Below are positions 10,980-20,333 of a stretch of DNA of 64,000 nucleotides, in pieces. The translations under genes were made by a program, and so were the position numbers. The DNA lies in the NCBI GenBank assembly GCA_013416795.1, contig RQSC01000002.1, positions 66,942 to 130,941 of the forward strand, read 5' to 3'. Source of the DNA: Prasinococcaceae sp. CCMP 1430 (lineage: Eukaryota; Prasinodermophyta; Palmophyllophyceae; Prasinococcales; Prasinococcaceae). The notes beneath the pieces are model-generated. The model worked only from the letters and a program-made list of their open reading frames with translations, did not search any database and was not told where the DNA came from. Position 1 is the first letter of the stretch; the number at the start of each line of letters is the position of its first letter.

Positions 10980-11738
10980 TCAGTGCTCTTCGGAGGCCGG
11001 CGCACCCTCGCCGCCCTGCCGCAGCACGGCATTGATGGCCTCCAGGCTCTTCGCGGAGGCGCCGTCCAGCTCCTTCTGTCGCCGCGCGAAGTCGTGCTCC
11101 AGGGAGGCGCCCACATTGGAATTGCGCGCCGAAAGCCCACGCGGTGGCAGCGTGCGCCCCGCCTTGCCCGCTTTGCCTACCTTGCCCACCTTGTCCGTGG
11201 CACCGAGCTCACACGAGCGCTCGAGTAGCGGTATGAGCTTGTCGGCCGCTTGCACCACCGCGCTGGTGTCCTCCTGCAGCTGCGCGAAATTCTCCTTGCC
11301 GGCTCCCGCAACCGCGTGCAGCGATGCCCCCTTGTCGGCATAAGCCGCCAGCTCCGCCTCGACGCGCTCTGCCTTGCGCTGCTTGGCGGCGCACGCGCCG
11401 TGCACGGCTGCGATGCGCTGGCGCAGCGTCGCGAGCTCCGCCTGGAGCTCGGCCTCGCTCTGCGCGCTGTAAACCTCCCTCTTCGCCCCCTCGCCTTCCC
11501 CCGACCCGCTCGCCGCCGCTGCGTCGCCACCCTCCGCCTCTGTCACGCTGGGAGGGAGCGAGAAGCACTCACTGACGGCGGCGCGCTCGAATCCCGCGAG
11601 GCTCTCGTGTGCGGCCCGCTCGAGCCGGCTGAAGAGCGCGTCCACGCCCAACGCGACCAGCGGAACCTTGTCTGCGGGCAGCTCGCGTTTCAAGCACTCC
11701 TCTAGCGCATCGAAGCCATCCGCGCAGTAGTCCAGAAC
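10980..11738 (-). CDS. MIS12: Mis12-like kinetochore protein, 3' exon (5' end not found)
   Basis: The exon begins after a CTGCAG acceptor (11739-11744) and encodes about 252 aa. Its start, LDYCADGFDALEECLKREL, then LVALGVDALFSRLERAAHESLAGFERAAVSECFSLP, follows the Mis12 pattern (dimerisation helices, a hydrophobic FERA-V motif, then F-[SI]-[VL]-P). A coiled coil and a basic tail follow. Mis12 anchors the KMN network to inner-kinetochore chromatin. The missing first about 25 residues (the LGFTPxxFIDDV region in the family) must lie upstream, in 11750-13400, much of which is an assembly gap. Assignment is by family pattern only. Confidence 0.6.
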   Translation of the reverse strand, partial: VLDYCADGFDALEECLKRELPADKVPLVALGVDALFSRLERAAHESLAGFERAAVSECFSLPPSVTEAEGGDAAAASGSGEGEGAKREVYSAQSEAELQAELATLRQRIAAVHGACAAKQRKAERVEAELAAYADKGASLHAVAGAGKENFAQLQEDTSAVVQAADKLIPLLERSCELGATDKVGKVGKAGKAGRTLPPRGLSARNSNVGASLEHDFARRQKELDGASAKSLEAINAVLRQGGEGAPASEEH

Positions 11739-13496
11739 CTGCAGGTCCGCGAGCGCGCCGCGCCGTGTGTGGGTGGGCGGGTGGGGTGGGATGGGGTGGG
11801 GTGGGGCACGGCCGCGCGCGGGCGGGCGCGCGGGTGGTGTCCCAAGCGCATGGCCGGAATTTTTGGCAGTTTGCAGTTGTGCGGAAATCGTCGCGAGCGC
11901 GCGCGCGCGCGCGCGCGCGCGCGCCACCGGGAAGAGAGCAAGGCAGCCGTCAGCGTACGTTGCGAGCGGCGCAGGCGCGGATGGCAGACATCGGCCTCTT
12001 GCGATCCACGCCACTCCAAGACACGCTCGCGCACGCTCTCGCGCTGCGCACGCCCCTGCGCACGTCCGCACCGCGCGCGCGCGCGCGCCTGCGCATTTTT
12101 TTTTTTCACGAGGCGCGCCCATGCAGGCAGGGGCGCTGCCGCGCTGCGCGCCGCGCGCGGCCAGCCACGCACCGCGTTGGCCGCGTCCGCGCAGAGAGCC
12201 CTGGCGTCGACATCCTTCGAGGCGGTCTGCATGGTCGCACGAGTGACCGCCGCCGCCGTCGCCGCGCGCGCGCGCTCTGGCACGCCACGCCCCCCCGGCC
12301 GCCCTCCCCCCCCCTGCGCGCGCGCGCCAACGCTNNNNNNNNNNNNNNNNNNNNNNNNNNNNNNNNNNNNNNNNNNNNNNNNNNNNNNNNNNNNNNNNNN
12401 NNNNNNNNNNNNNNNNNNNNNNNNNNNNNNNNNNNNNNNNNNNNNNNNNNNNNNNNNNNNNNNNNNNNNNNNNNNNNNNNNNNNNNNNNNNNNNNNNNNN
12501 NNNNNNNNNNNNNNNNNNNNNNNNNNNNNNNNNNNNNNNNNNNNNNNNNNNNNNNNNNNNNNNNNNNNNNNNNNNNNNNNNNNNNNNNNNNNNNNNNNNN
12601 NNNNNNNNNNNNNNNNNNNNNNNNNNNNNNNNNNNNNNNNNNNNNNNNNNNNNNNNNNNNNNNNNNNNNNNNNNNNNNNNNNNNNNNNNNNNNNNNNNNN
12701 NNNNNNNNNNNNNNNNNNNNNNNNNNNNNNNNNNNNNNNNNNNNNNNNNNNNNNNNNNNNNNNNNNNNNNNNNNNNNNNNNNNNNNNNNNNNNNNNNNNN
12801 NNNNNNNNNNNNNNNNNNNNNNNNNNNNNNNNNNNNNNNNNNNNNNNNNNNNNNNNNNNNNNNNNNNNNNNNNNNNNNNNNNNNNNNNNNNNNNNNNNNN
12901 NNNNNNNNNNNNNNNNNNNNNNNNNNNNNNNNNNNNNNNNNNNNNNNNNNNNNNNNNNNNNNNNNNNNNNNNNNNNNNNNNNNNNNNNNNNNNNNNNNNN
13001 NNNNNNNNNNNNNNNNNNNNNNNNNNNNNNNNNNNNNNNNNNNNNNNNNNNNNNNNNNNNNNNNNNNNNNNNNNNNNNNNNNNNNNNNNNNNNNNNNNGA
13101 CGGCCGTGGCTCGGCGCCGCCGCGTCCGCGAGCCGTGCACGCGGGCGGAGCGCGCGCGTGCGTGCGCCACGGGCATGCGCGAAGGGGGAGGGGGCAACGT
13201 GAGGGCGAGAGATGCGGAAGCTGTTGGGACCCGCGGCGTGCACCGAGTTTCCTCGATCTGCTGCCCGACACCGCTGCCCTTCCCCGTGCTCGCTTTAGCT
13301 CGCTGCGCCTTTTTTTTCGCGCGCCTTTTGTCTGACGCCGCCTGCCCTCAATGCGCGATGCCACGCTCGCATCCCTCACGCACACGCGCCGCACACGCTC
13401 GCGCACACCGTGCCCGTGCATGCGTTCGGTCACCTCGCGAACCCACGCAGGTTGCCGCGCGCCAGCGGCCGCCACCAGCATGTGAACGCATACTTC
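11739..13496. other. Intergenic region with a 764-bp assembly gap (12335-13098)
   Basis: This holds the presumed 5' exon(s) of the Mis12-like gene (minus strand) and possibly a 5' exon of the AMBRA1-like gene (plus strand). Around the gap the sequence is GC microsatellite: a long (CG)n run at about 11900-11924, more at 12070-12090, and a T10 tract near 12098. Low complexity probably caused the gap. Nothing codes recognisably. Confidence 0.6.
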
Positions 13497-15596
13497 ATGC
13501 TCCGCGCTCGAGAGGTGAGCTGCGGCGGGCTTGCGCACCGCGCGGGACGCCGCTCGGCGACGTCGCACGAGGTCACGTCGCGGCTGCAGTCGTGGCTCGA
13601 GGATGACTCGTTGCGGAATTGTACGGCCATGTACTGCCCGCTGCTGCCGCCGCCGCGCTCGACAATCGCTGCGTGCTTCAGGCCGGACGGCGCCGTGCTC
13701 GCATCCACGCACGGGGATCACACCGTGAAACTCATCGATGCGAGTACAGGCGCGTGCGTGTGCACGCTCTCTGGCCACAGGCGCACGCCGTGGGTGGTGC
13801 GCTTCCACCCGAACAACCCCAACGTCCTCGCGTCCGGCAGCCTCGACGAGAATGTGCGCGTTTGGGATGCGCGCACGGGCGATTGCATGTACTCGCACGA
13901 CTTTAGGCGCGCCATCGCGAGCCTCGCATGGCACGCCAGTGGGGATGTCATCGCCGTGGCGGCGGGGCACAGATTGTACGTGTGGGACGGAGATGTCAGC
14001 AAGGCGCCTACCGGTGGCACGAAGATGGCGGCCCCGGTCGTTGTCCTACACACGAAGCGCTCGCTGCGAGCCGTGCACTTTCACCCACTCGGCGCCCCAC
14101 TGCTGCTGACGGCCGAGGTCAATGCAGCCAAGACCGAGCAGGACCCGCCGGCGTCGGCCGATTGGTCGAGGTGGGGGCAAACTTGGACGCGGGGCGGCGA
14201 GGGCAGCGGCAGCGGCGCGGCACACGCGCACGCGCACGCGCAGCAAGCGCCGAGCGCCGCGGCGGCCGCAGCGGCGTCTGCAGCCGCCGCTGCCGTGCGC
14301 CAGCCCGAGGTGGCCGGCCGCATGGACGCACGCGGGGTCATGCAGGCCGCAGTCGCCGGCCAGATGCTGCAGCAGCAGGGCGGGGTGGGCACTGCCGCAG
14401 AGGGAGGCGGCAGCGGCGGGGTCGGTGGCTCGCAATCGCCAGCGGTCTCGATGGACGTCGATGGGGATGCCGGCGGCGATATGCGATCCGCCGCCGAGCA
14501 TGGTGGCGCGAGCTCGCTGAACTCGGTGTACGAGGCCATGAGCGCCGCTGCCATGGCGGCCGAGCGGTACACCGACATCGACCAGACCCTGTCCGGCCCC
14601 GAGCGGCAGGCCCTGATCGCGGCGGCCGCGGCTGCGGCAGCGGCCCAGGCTGCGCACAGCGAGGGGGGCGGCGACGGCGATCAGCCCATGCCGGACAGCA
14701 CAACGCACGGCGGGGGATCGCAGCAGCAAGGATTTACAGCCAGCGCCGCGGGCACTGCGGCGCCCTCGGACGGCGGCGACGCATCGCATTCGATGTGGGA
14801 GGCACCACCGGACCTCACACTGTTGCAGACGGTCGGCGGTGAGGCATCAGCAGCGACGGCGGCCGCCGCCGCCGCCGCCTCGACGGCTGCCGCCGCCGTC
14901 GCGGCGGCGGCGACAGCGAAGGAAACGCCGTGCACTGTGATGCTCAAACTCTGGCCCTTTGACAAGGACCGACCCACCAGAAACCTGAATGGCGTCTCCC
15001 CGCGCTTGACCATCCCGCACGCGGTACTGTGCTCGGAGATGGGCGCGCACCTCAGCCCTTGTGGGCACTACATGGCCGCGTGCGTGGCCTGCAGGGCTCC
15101 CGAGGCTGAGGCGGCGCGGCCCGACGCGGCGACGGGCGACGCACCGCTGCAGGCAGGTGTCGTCTATGAGCTGAGGATATATTCGCTGCGCGAGGCAAGC
15201 TTCGGCCAGGTGCTCGCGGCACGCCCCGTCCGCGCTGCCCACTGCCTGACCTCGATCCAATTCAGCCCCACAAGCAAGCACGTGCTGCTCGCGTACGGCA
15301 GGAGGCACATCTCACTCCTACGCTCGCTCGTCGCGCACCGAGGAAGCATCATGCCAGTGCACACAATCTTGGAGGTATACCGCGTGAGCGATATGTCGCT
15401 CGTGCGCATGCTACCGAGTGCAGAGGACGAGGTCAACGTGGCAACGTTTCATCCGCGCTGTGGCGGTGGCCTCGTGTACGGCACCAAGGAAGGGCGGCTG
15501 CGCATTCTGCAGCACGGCCGACTGCCGCCTGGCGCCAAAGCTGAGGGAAACGCTGGGCAGGCGAATGCCCTAGAGGACTCCCTCATCGGCTCGTAG
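13497..15596 (+). CDS. AMBRA1-type WD40 protein
   Basis: At least 699 aa from the first in-frame ATG. The N-terminal WD40 repeats carry the family blocks PPPRSTIAACFRPDG, LASTHGDHTVKLIDA, SGHRRTPWVVRFHP and SGSLDENVRVWDARTG. The C-terminal block CLTSIQFSPTSKHVLLAYGR, then VYRVSDMSLVRMLPSAEDEV and LVYGTKEGRLRILQ, matches the plant/animal AMBRA1 type. Between them lie about 300 residues of Ala, Gly and Gln low complexity. AMBRA1 is a DCAF substrate receptor for CUL4-DDB1 ligase and acts in autophagy and cell-cycle control. Conserved residues just before the ATG (VNAYF, then MLRAREVS) suggest the true start is in an upstream exon, with a possible acceptor ACGCAG ending at 13450. Confidence 0.85.
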   Translation: MLRAREVSCGGLAHRAGRRSATSHEVTSRLQSWLEDDSLRNCTAMYCPLLPPPRSTIAACFRPDGAVLASTHGDHTVKLIDASTGACVCTLSGHRRTPWVVRFHPNNPNVLASGSLDENVRVWDARTGDCMYSHDFRRAIASLAWHASGDVIAVAAGHRLYVWDGDVSKAPTGGTKMAAPVVVLHTKRSLRAVHFHPLGAPLLLTAEVNAAKTEQDPPASADWSRWGQTWTRGGEGSGSGAAHAHAHAQQAPSAAAAAAASAAAAAVRQPEVAGRMDARGVMQAAVAGQMLQQQGGVGTAAEGGGSGGVGGSQSPAVSMDVDGDAGGDMRSAAEHGGASSLNSVYEAMSAAAMAAERYTDIDQTLSGPERQALIAAAAAAAAAQAAHSEGGGDGDQPMPDSTTHGGGSQQQGFTASAAGTAAPSDGGDASHSMWEAPPDLTLLQTVGGEASAATAAAAAAASTAAAAVAAAATAKETPCTVMLKLWPFDKDRPTRNLNGVSPRLTIPHAVLCSEMGAHLSPCGHYMAACVACRAPEAEAARPDAATGDAPLQAGVVYELRIYSLREASFGQVLAARPVRAAHCLTSIQFSPTSKHVLLAYGRRHISLLRSLVAHRGSIMPVHTILEVYRVSDMSLVRMLPSAEDEVNVATFHPRCGGGLVYGTKEGRLRILQHGRLPPGAKAEGNAGQANALEDSLIGS

Positions 15597-15911
15597 CATG
15601 CCCCCCCCCCCCGGGACGCCGCTCTAGTTGCGGTAATTGCCTCACGAATGAAACACAGGCGAACCAGCGCCGCTCGCTGGCAACGCACACATTTCGCTGA
15701 GATTACATACGCGGTATGATACAGTGGAGTGGGGGCGCACCACGCCGGGCTTGCGTCGGGTCCGCCCCTGTCTGCAGCAGACACTTGGCGTGCGGCGGAG
15801 CGGAGAGCGCTCAGGACCCATGGCGCATGCTCAACGCATGTCGAAGTCGCCATCGCTGCTGTCCGAGCACCGCAATGGCGAGAGCCCCCCAGCGCGTGAC
15901 AGCGGCGGGCG

Positions 15912-18263
15912 CTAGCGCGAGACCCCCGATTCGGAGCGCCGTCTGTCGATGCTGCTCCGGGCCGGTTTCGTTGAGGACCTGCTCGTATGGCTCCGCCGTG
16001 CCCTCGCGGGGGCGTCCCCGCCAGCCCCTCGTCCATGCTGCTGAGGCGGAACCTTCGCCGCATCCTTTTCCTCCCATGGCGCGTGGTCCTCGTATGCGGC
16101 CGCGCTGGCGCCGGCGCGCCTCCTCTCAGCGACTTTCCCCCAGCTGAGGCAGAGGCAGCCGCGCCGCTGCGCCGCTGCGTCAAGCTTATCCTCAGCCCAC
16201 GCAGCCGCGGGCAAAGGCGGCGCGACAGCGGCAAGCTGCTGTCGAGCGCTCTGAACCCGCTGCAGACGCGACGCCGCGCGCTTTCTCCCCTGCTCCGCGC
16301 GCTGCTCGGTCGAGAGTGCCAGGGCGGGCAACCTGACCGCGGTCCCCTCGCCAGTGTCCACCTCCGCCATCTTCGGGTCGAGGGGAGGGTTGGGCGTGAC
16401 TTCGTGGTCGCGCATGTAACCAAGAAACTGTCTTGGGACCTCCTCAAGCACAGCTGCGGCGAGCTCGGCCTCGGGGCGTCCCGCAAACTCGCGTAGCTCA
16501 ACGAACTGCACAATATCTCGCGACGCGTACTTTCCATCCTGCTCGAGCAAAGCATCGTCCGAGTCGAGCAATTTCATGGTCTCGAAGCTTTTCGCACCTA
16601 CGCCGGCAATGATGATCGACATGGGCAGCTCCGACGCGGCCACGATGGCGCGCTTCGTTTCGGCCATGTCTTGGATGTTGACGTTTCCGTCAGTCAGAAT
16701 GAGCAGGATGTGGTATATCTGCCGGTCTTGCGTGGCGTGCTCGCTGGCAGCCTTGGACGCCTGCCGTATGACGGGCGAGAGATATGTTGGACCAGCGAGC
16801 ACCACGCGCGGCAGAGCCGCCTTGTAGGCCTCGAGCACGCCTTCAATGTCGTCCACCTCCACCTCCCGCGAAAAAGTCAGCGGAAAGCAGTGGCTGACGG
16901 CCTTGTAGTTCGGCGGCACCTTCGCACCGTAGCCATACAGAGGAACCATGCGGTCGCTGTCGTAGTTCAGAAGGAGACCAGCAACCGCCTGCAGTGCCCG
17001 CACGTACTCGTTGGGGGCCTAACGGAGGAGCACATGGCGCGGCGACCGGTCAGACGCGCGCATGCGGGCGAGCGGTCGGGCCGGTGCATGCGCATGCGCG
17101 CTTTGCATGACGCCAACGCACCTTTGGATCCCAGAAATGCAGACTGCGCGGGTCGGCGGGGCTCTTGTTGCTCGCCGTGAAGTCGATGGCCGCCGAAAGG
17201 CATATCTCGCAGCCACCGCGCACGTATTGCAGAAATGTGTTGGCCTCGTAGAGGGCTACGCGCGAAAGTGCCAGGCTCCCCGCCTGCCCGCCGCTGTCAT
17301 TCCGAAGCGGGAGGTCGTGAGCGCCGTCGCCTACCAGCAGCGCTGCCATGGTGGTGGTGGCGGAGCCCAGCCGCACGTGCTGCCCGTTGCCGCGGTACCG
17401 GTGCACCTCGATCACGATGGGCCGGTCGTCTTCGCAGCGGCACAAGCGTTCAGCCTGGAGGTCAGCGCGTCGCCAGCCCTTGCGGCCAGCGTCTGAGGCT
17501 TTGATGCTCTCCGAGCGGAAGACGGGCGTCGTTTGCTGCACGCCCTTGTCGTCACCCTCGCCCCTGCGAGCACATCGAGGCGGCGAGGGCCGGCGCGAGC
17601 GCGTTGCGCAAGCTCGCGTCAGCTCTCCAGAAGAGGCAAGAGGGGGAGCGTAGATGCGCGAGCGCGTGCGCATGCCGCACGCGCGTGCAGCTCGACATAC
17701 CCGCAAGTGTTCCGGGCGAGCGTGCGCAGGACGGTGAAAAATACCTTCCCATTGGCACGCAATCGAGTGCCACGCACGACGAAGCTCAGCGTGTCCGCGG
17801 CTTTTTCAGTGTGCCACTCCTCCGCGGATAGCGTGAGATAACCGCGGCGGCGCTGCAAGAGCTGCGGCCGGCGGTACTTGAGCTCCTTGGTGAGCGCCCC
17901 GCCGCGTGCGGTCACTACCTCTGAGAGCAAGACGTCGACCTCGCCGATGAAGTCCTGTTCGTTGAGCGTGTACTTGTTGTCCATATCGTAGAGCTCGATG
18001 CGCAGCGGCTGCGTCTCATGAAAGATGTACGGCAGGAGGAATGTGCGCACGAAGCGTGGGTTCAGCGTATCCTTGATGCACTCGGTTCGGCCGACCTCTC
18101 GGAAGTTGCCGCGCGAGTCGCCGGCGTAGCACACAGCGAGCGGGTCAGACTTGGAGAACCAGTCCAGATTCACCAAGCCACTCGCGCTGAGGGAAAGCTC
18201 CACTTTGCAGCCTGTGAGGCGGCGCCCACTTTCGCCATAATATCGCGGGCCTGGCGCCGCCAT
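15912..18263 (-). CDS. Copine (two C2 domains plus vWA/copine domain)
   Basis: Three exons join in frame: 18263-17701, 17563-17122 and 17018-15912, giving about 703 aa. Introns are 137 nt (GTATGT) and 103 nt (GTGCGT). Exon 1 encodes C2A (LVNLDWFSKSDPLAVCY, RTECIKDTLNPRF) and the start of C2B. Exon 2 completes C2B (TTPVFRSESIKAS) and begins the copine domain (GGCEICLSAAIDFTASNKSP). Exon 3 holds the vWA-like domain (NEYVRALQAVAGLLLNYD, YHILLILTDG, SIIIAGVG) and a long basic, Ser-rich tail. Copines bind acidic phospholipids in response to calcium and recruit partners to membranes. The tail of about 140 residues is longer than usual and is not conserved in anything I know. The start is the ATG at 18263, since no ATG occurs earlier in frame. 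Confidence 0.92.
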
Positions 18264-18784
18264 CCCGATCCCGGGCGCTGGTGCGGCAGGCAGCAGGCGC
18301 ACCGCCCCTGCGCAACAGCGCCGCCCCGCGCGGCGCGCGTTGCTGCGCCCCCTCGCCGCTCTGGAGGAGCTGGCGGCCGCGCGAGGCCGCGCGGCCGCGC
18401 GGCCACGCGCGCACCGCGTGTGGCGAGTGGCGCTTGCGGCCGTGCGCCTTTCGAGCCCAAGAGAGGGGGGGGAAGGGGGGCAGAGGGCTCGCGCAGGCCG
18501 GCAACGCCACGCGTGCGCTCACCTGACCCGAATGCGCCACCAAAAGCGGCGGAACACGAATTGGTTTGACGTTTGGTATCGCGTCGGATCTGGAGAACGG
18601 GCGCCCGCGGCCGGCGGCAGGGCGGCGGCTGCCAAGGCGGGCCGGGCGCGAGCGCGGCGCGCGGCAGCCCGCGAAAGGGCTTGGGCGCCTGCAAGCGCGC
18701 GCGAAGGGACGGACCAGGACACGCCGGCGGCGGCGGCGACAGCGGGGGGGACGCGGATGCGCGAGGTTTGCGGAGGCAAGCTTT
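18264..18784. other. Intergenic region between copine and the lipid-transfer gene
   Basis: 521 bp, very GC-rich, with open frames of Arg/Ala/Gly low complexity only. Both flanking genes are on the minus strand. Presumed copine promoter and lipid-transfer 3' flank. No specific site recognised. Confidence 0.5.
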
Positions 18785-19688
18785 TTACCACTCCGTGCCA
18801 AGGGCGCGCGCACCGGTGAAGAGCGCTCGCAGCGCGTCGACACTCGTCTTGATGTTGGCAACGACTCCGGGCCCGACCTCCTGGCCCTTTTCCTCGCTCA
18901 GACCCCAGGCCTCGAGGGTCGCGCTTCGGTATGGCACCATGTACACTCCCGCCTTGACAGTCTGCTGCAGCACCCACGGGTGATAGGGCGCAAGCTCCTT
19001 CTCGTACGCCGCCCATATCGGGTCAACCATCGACTCCTCGGACGGATCCGCCTTGATGAGCTGCTCAATGAAATTGCAAATGAAAGCCAGCCCACGCGTG
19101 AGGCGCAGCAGGTCGCGCGTGACGCTGCCCTTGTTCTTCACAGTGCCAGCGGCTATGTCGGCGTCGATGGCCGAGTCGAGCGTCGACTCCGACGCGCGCT
19201 CAACAAGAGCAGTCGCCTTGGATGTGAAGTCGTCGCCCGCAAACTTCAAGGACGGGATCCATAGGCGCCGGCAGTGTCAGTAGAGGCACCAACGTCTGGA
19301 GCGCATGACGAGCCCTGGGGACCGCGACGCGCATGTTCGCACCCAGGCGTGGCGCGGCATTTCTTTTGCGCATTGGACAGCTGTAGAGCGCGCGGCAACT
19401 GAGCGTGCGCGTGCGCACGCGCGCATTGGCGCAATGGTTGAGGCGCGAGCCGACAGACAGGAAGGAGAGGCGGACTGGGACCTGAGACCGTGCGCTTGAG
19501 CCGTCCGCCGCAGTTGCACGCACCTTGAGCGCCATGCCCAACGAGCAGAACAACGGGGTGATCGTGTCGCACGCCTCGCCGACGGTGCGACCGCTGAGCT
19601 TGCCGGCGTCGCCGCCGGCGGCGGCGACCGCGGCGGCGAGCGAGGCCATGCCTTCGCATGCGTGAACGAAGATCCCCTCGGACGCCAT
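18785..19688 (-). CDS. Glycolipid-transfer-fold protein, ACD11/ceramide-1-phosphate transfer type
   Basis: Two exons, 19688-19524 and 19243-18785 (intron 280 nt, GTGCGT...TTGAAG, phase 0), give 207 aa, the normal size for the GLTP fold. The order of blocks fits ACD11: LFCSLGMALK then FAGDDFTSKATAL, IDADIAAGTVKNKGSVTRDL, LRLTRGLAFICNFIEQL, APYHPWVLQQTVKAGVYMVP, ending LGTEW (ACD11 ends LGIDW). The DxD-type acid, the TR pair and the HPW histidine that contact the lipid head group are present. Members carry ceramide-1-phosphate or sphingolipids between membranes. The ATG at 19688 opens the conserved N-terminal helix. Confidence 0.88.
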
Positions 19689-19950
19689 GCCTGACCTCCG
19701 CGGCCCTCCGCGCGGCGGAACAGGGCGGGGAAGGGCGGCCGGGATGCGCGGCGCGCGCGCGGCGTGTGGCCCGCGCGGGGGGCCACGCCACCCAGAGCCG
19801 GAGAATGAACACCTTTTCTCACCATGAGAGTGATCCTGCGGCACAGAGACCACGCTGCGACGCAACGGCTGTCCACGCTCGAGAAATCGAAACCGCTCAA
19901 ACAAAAGGTGTAAAACCTAACCCGAATTTTTCCGATTCAACGCGGTTTTT

Positions 19951-20026
19951 ACCATCACGATGACACCATCACGATGGCACCATCACGATGGCACCATCAC
20001 GATGGCACCATCACGATGGCACCATC
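19951..20026 (+). repeat. 14-bp tandem repeat
   Basis: Five full copies and a partial sixth of the unit ACCATCACGATGGC; the first copy ends in GATGAC. It lies in the divergent intergenic region between the lipid-transfer gene and SF1. AT-richer sequence (19905-19950) precedes it. Confidence 0.95.
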
Positions 20027-20333
20027 TGATTGCACTTTGACGGAAAACGCAACCCAAACCCAACCCCGACTGGACGCACATGCACGTACAGTACTGCACG
20101 TGCTTTTTGATGGAGCGCGTCCGGCACGCGCGCGTTTTGGTACGGGGTGGCCGCGGCGGCTGGGGCGGCGGCTGCGCGAAGCGGCGCGTGCGGGGTGGGG
20201 TGGGAGGGGGGCAAGGGACTCTGGGGTCGTGCTGAGGTGGGAGTGTGGGGGGTGCCACAAGGCGCGGCGCGGCGGCGCGGGGAACGGCGTGCGGCACGGT
20301 CGGCGGCGGGGGGAGGGGGCAGAGGGGGACACC

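Noticed and set aside
11765-13606. Plus-strand frame of 613 codons
   Set aside because: Mostly N and Arg/Ala low complexity; no domain.
10980-13970. Very long minus-strand frame through the gap (996 codons)
   Set aside because: Only the last 253 codons (Mis12-like exon) have meaning; the rest runs through N and microsatellite.
14046-14789. Minus-strand frame opposite the AMBRA1 insert
   Set aside because: Shadow of the Ala/Gly-rich coding strand.
19951-20026. CRISPR-like direct repeats
   Set aside because: The units are contiguous with no spacers, and the genome is eukaryotic; a simple minisatellite.
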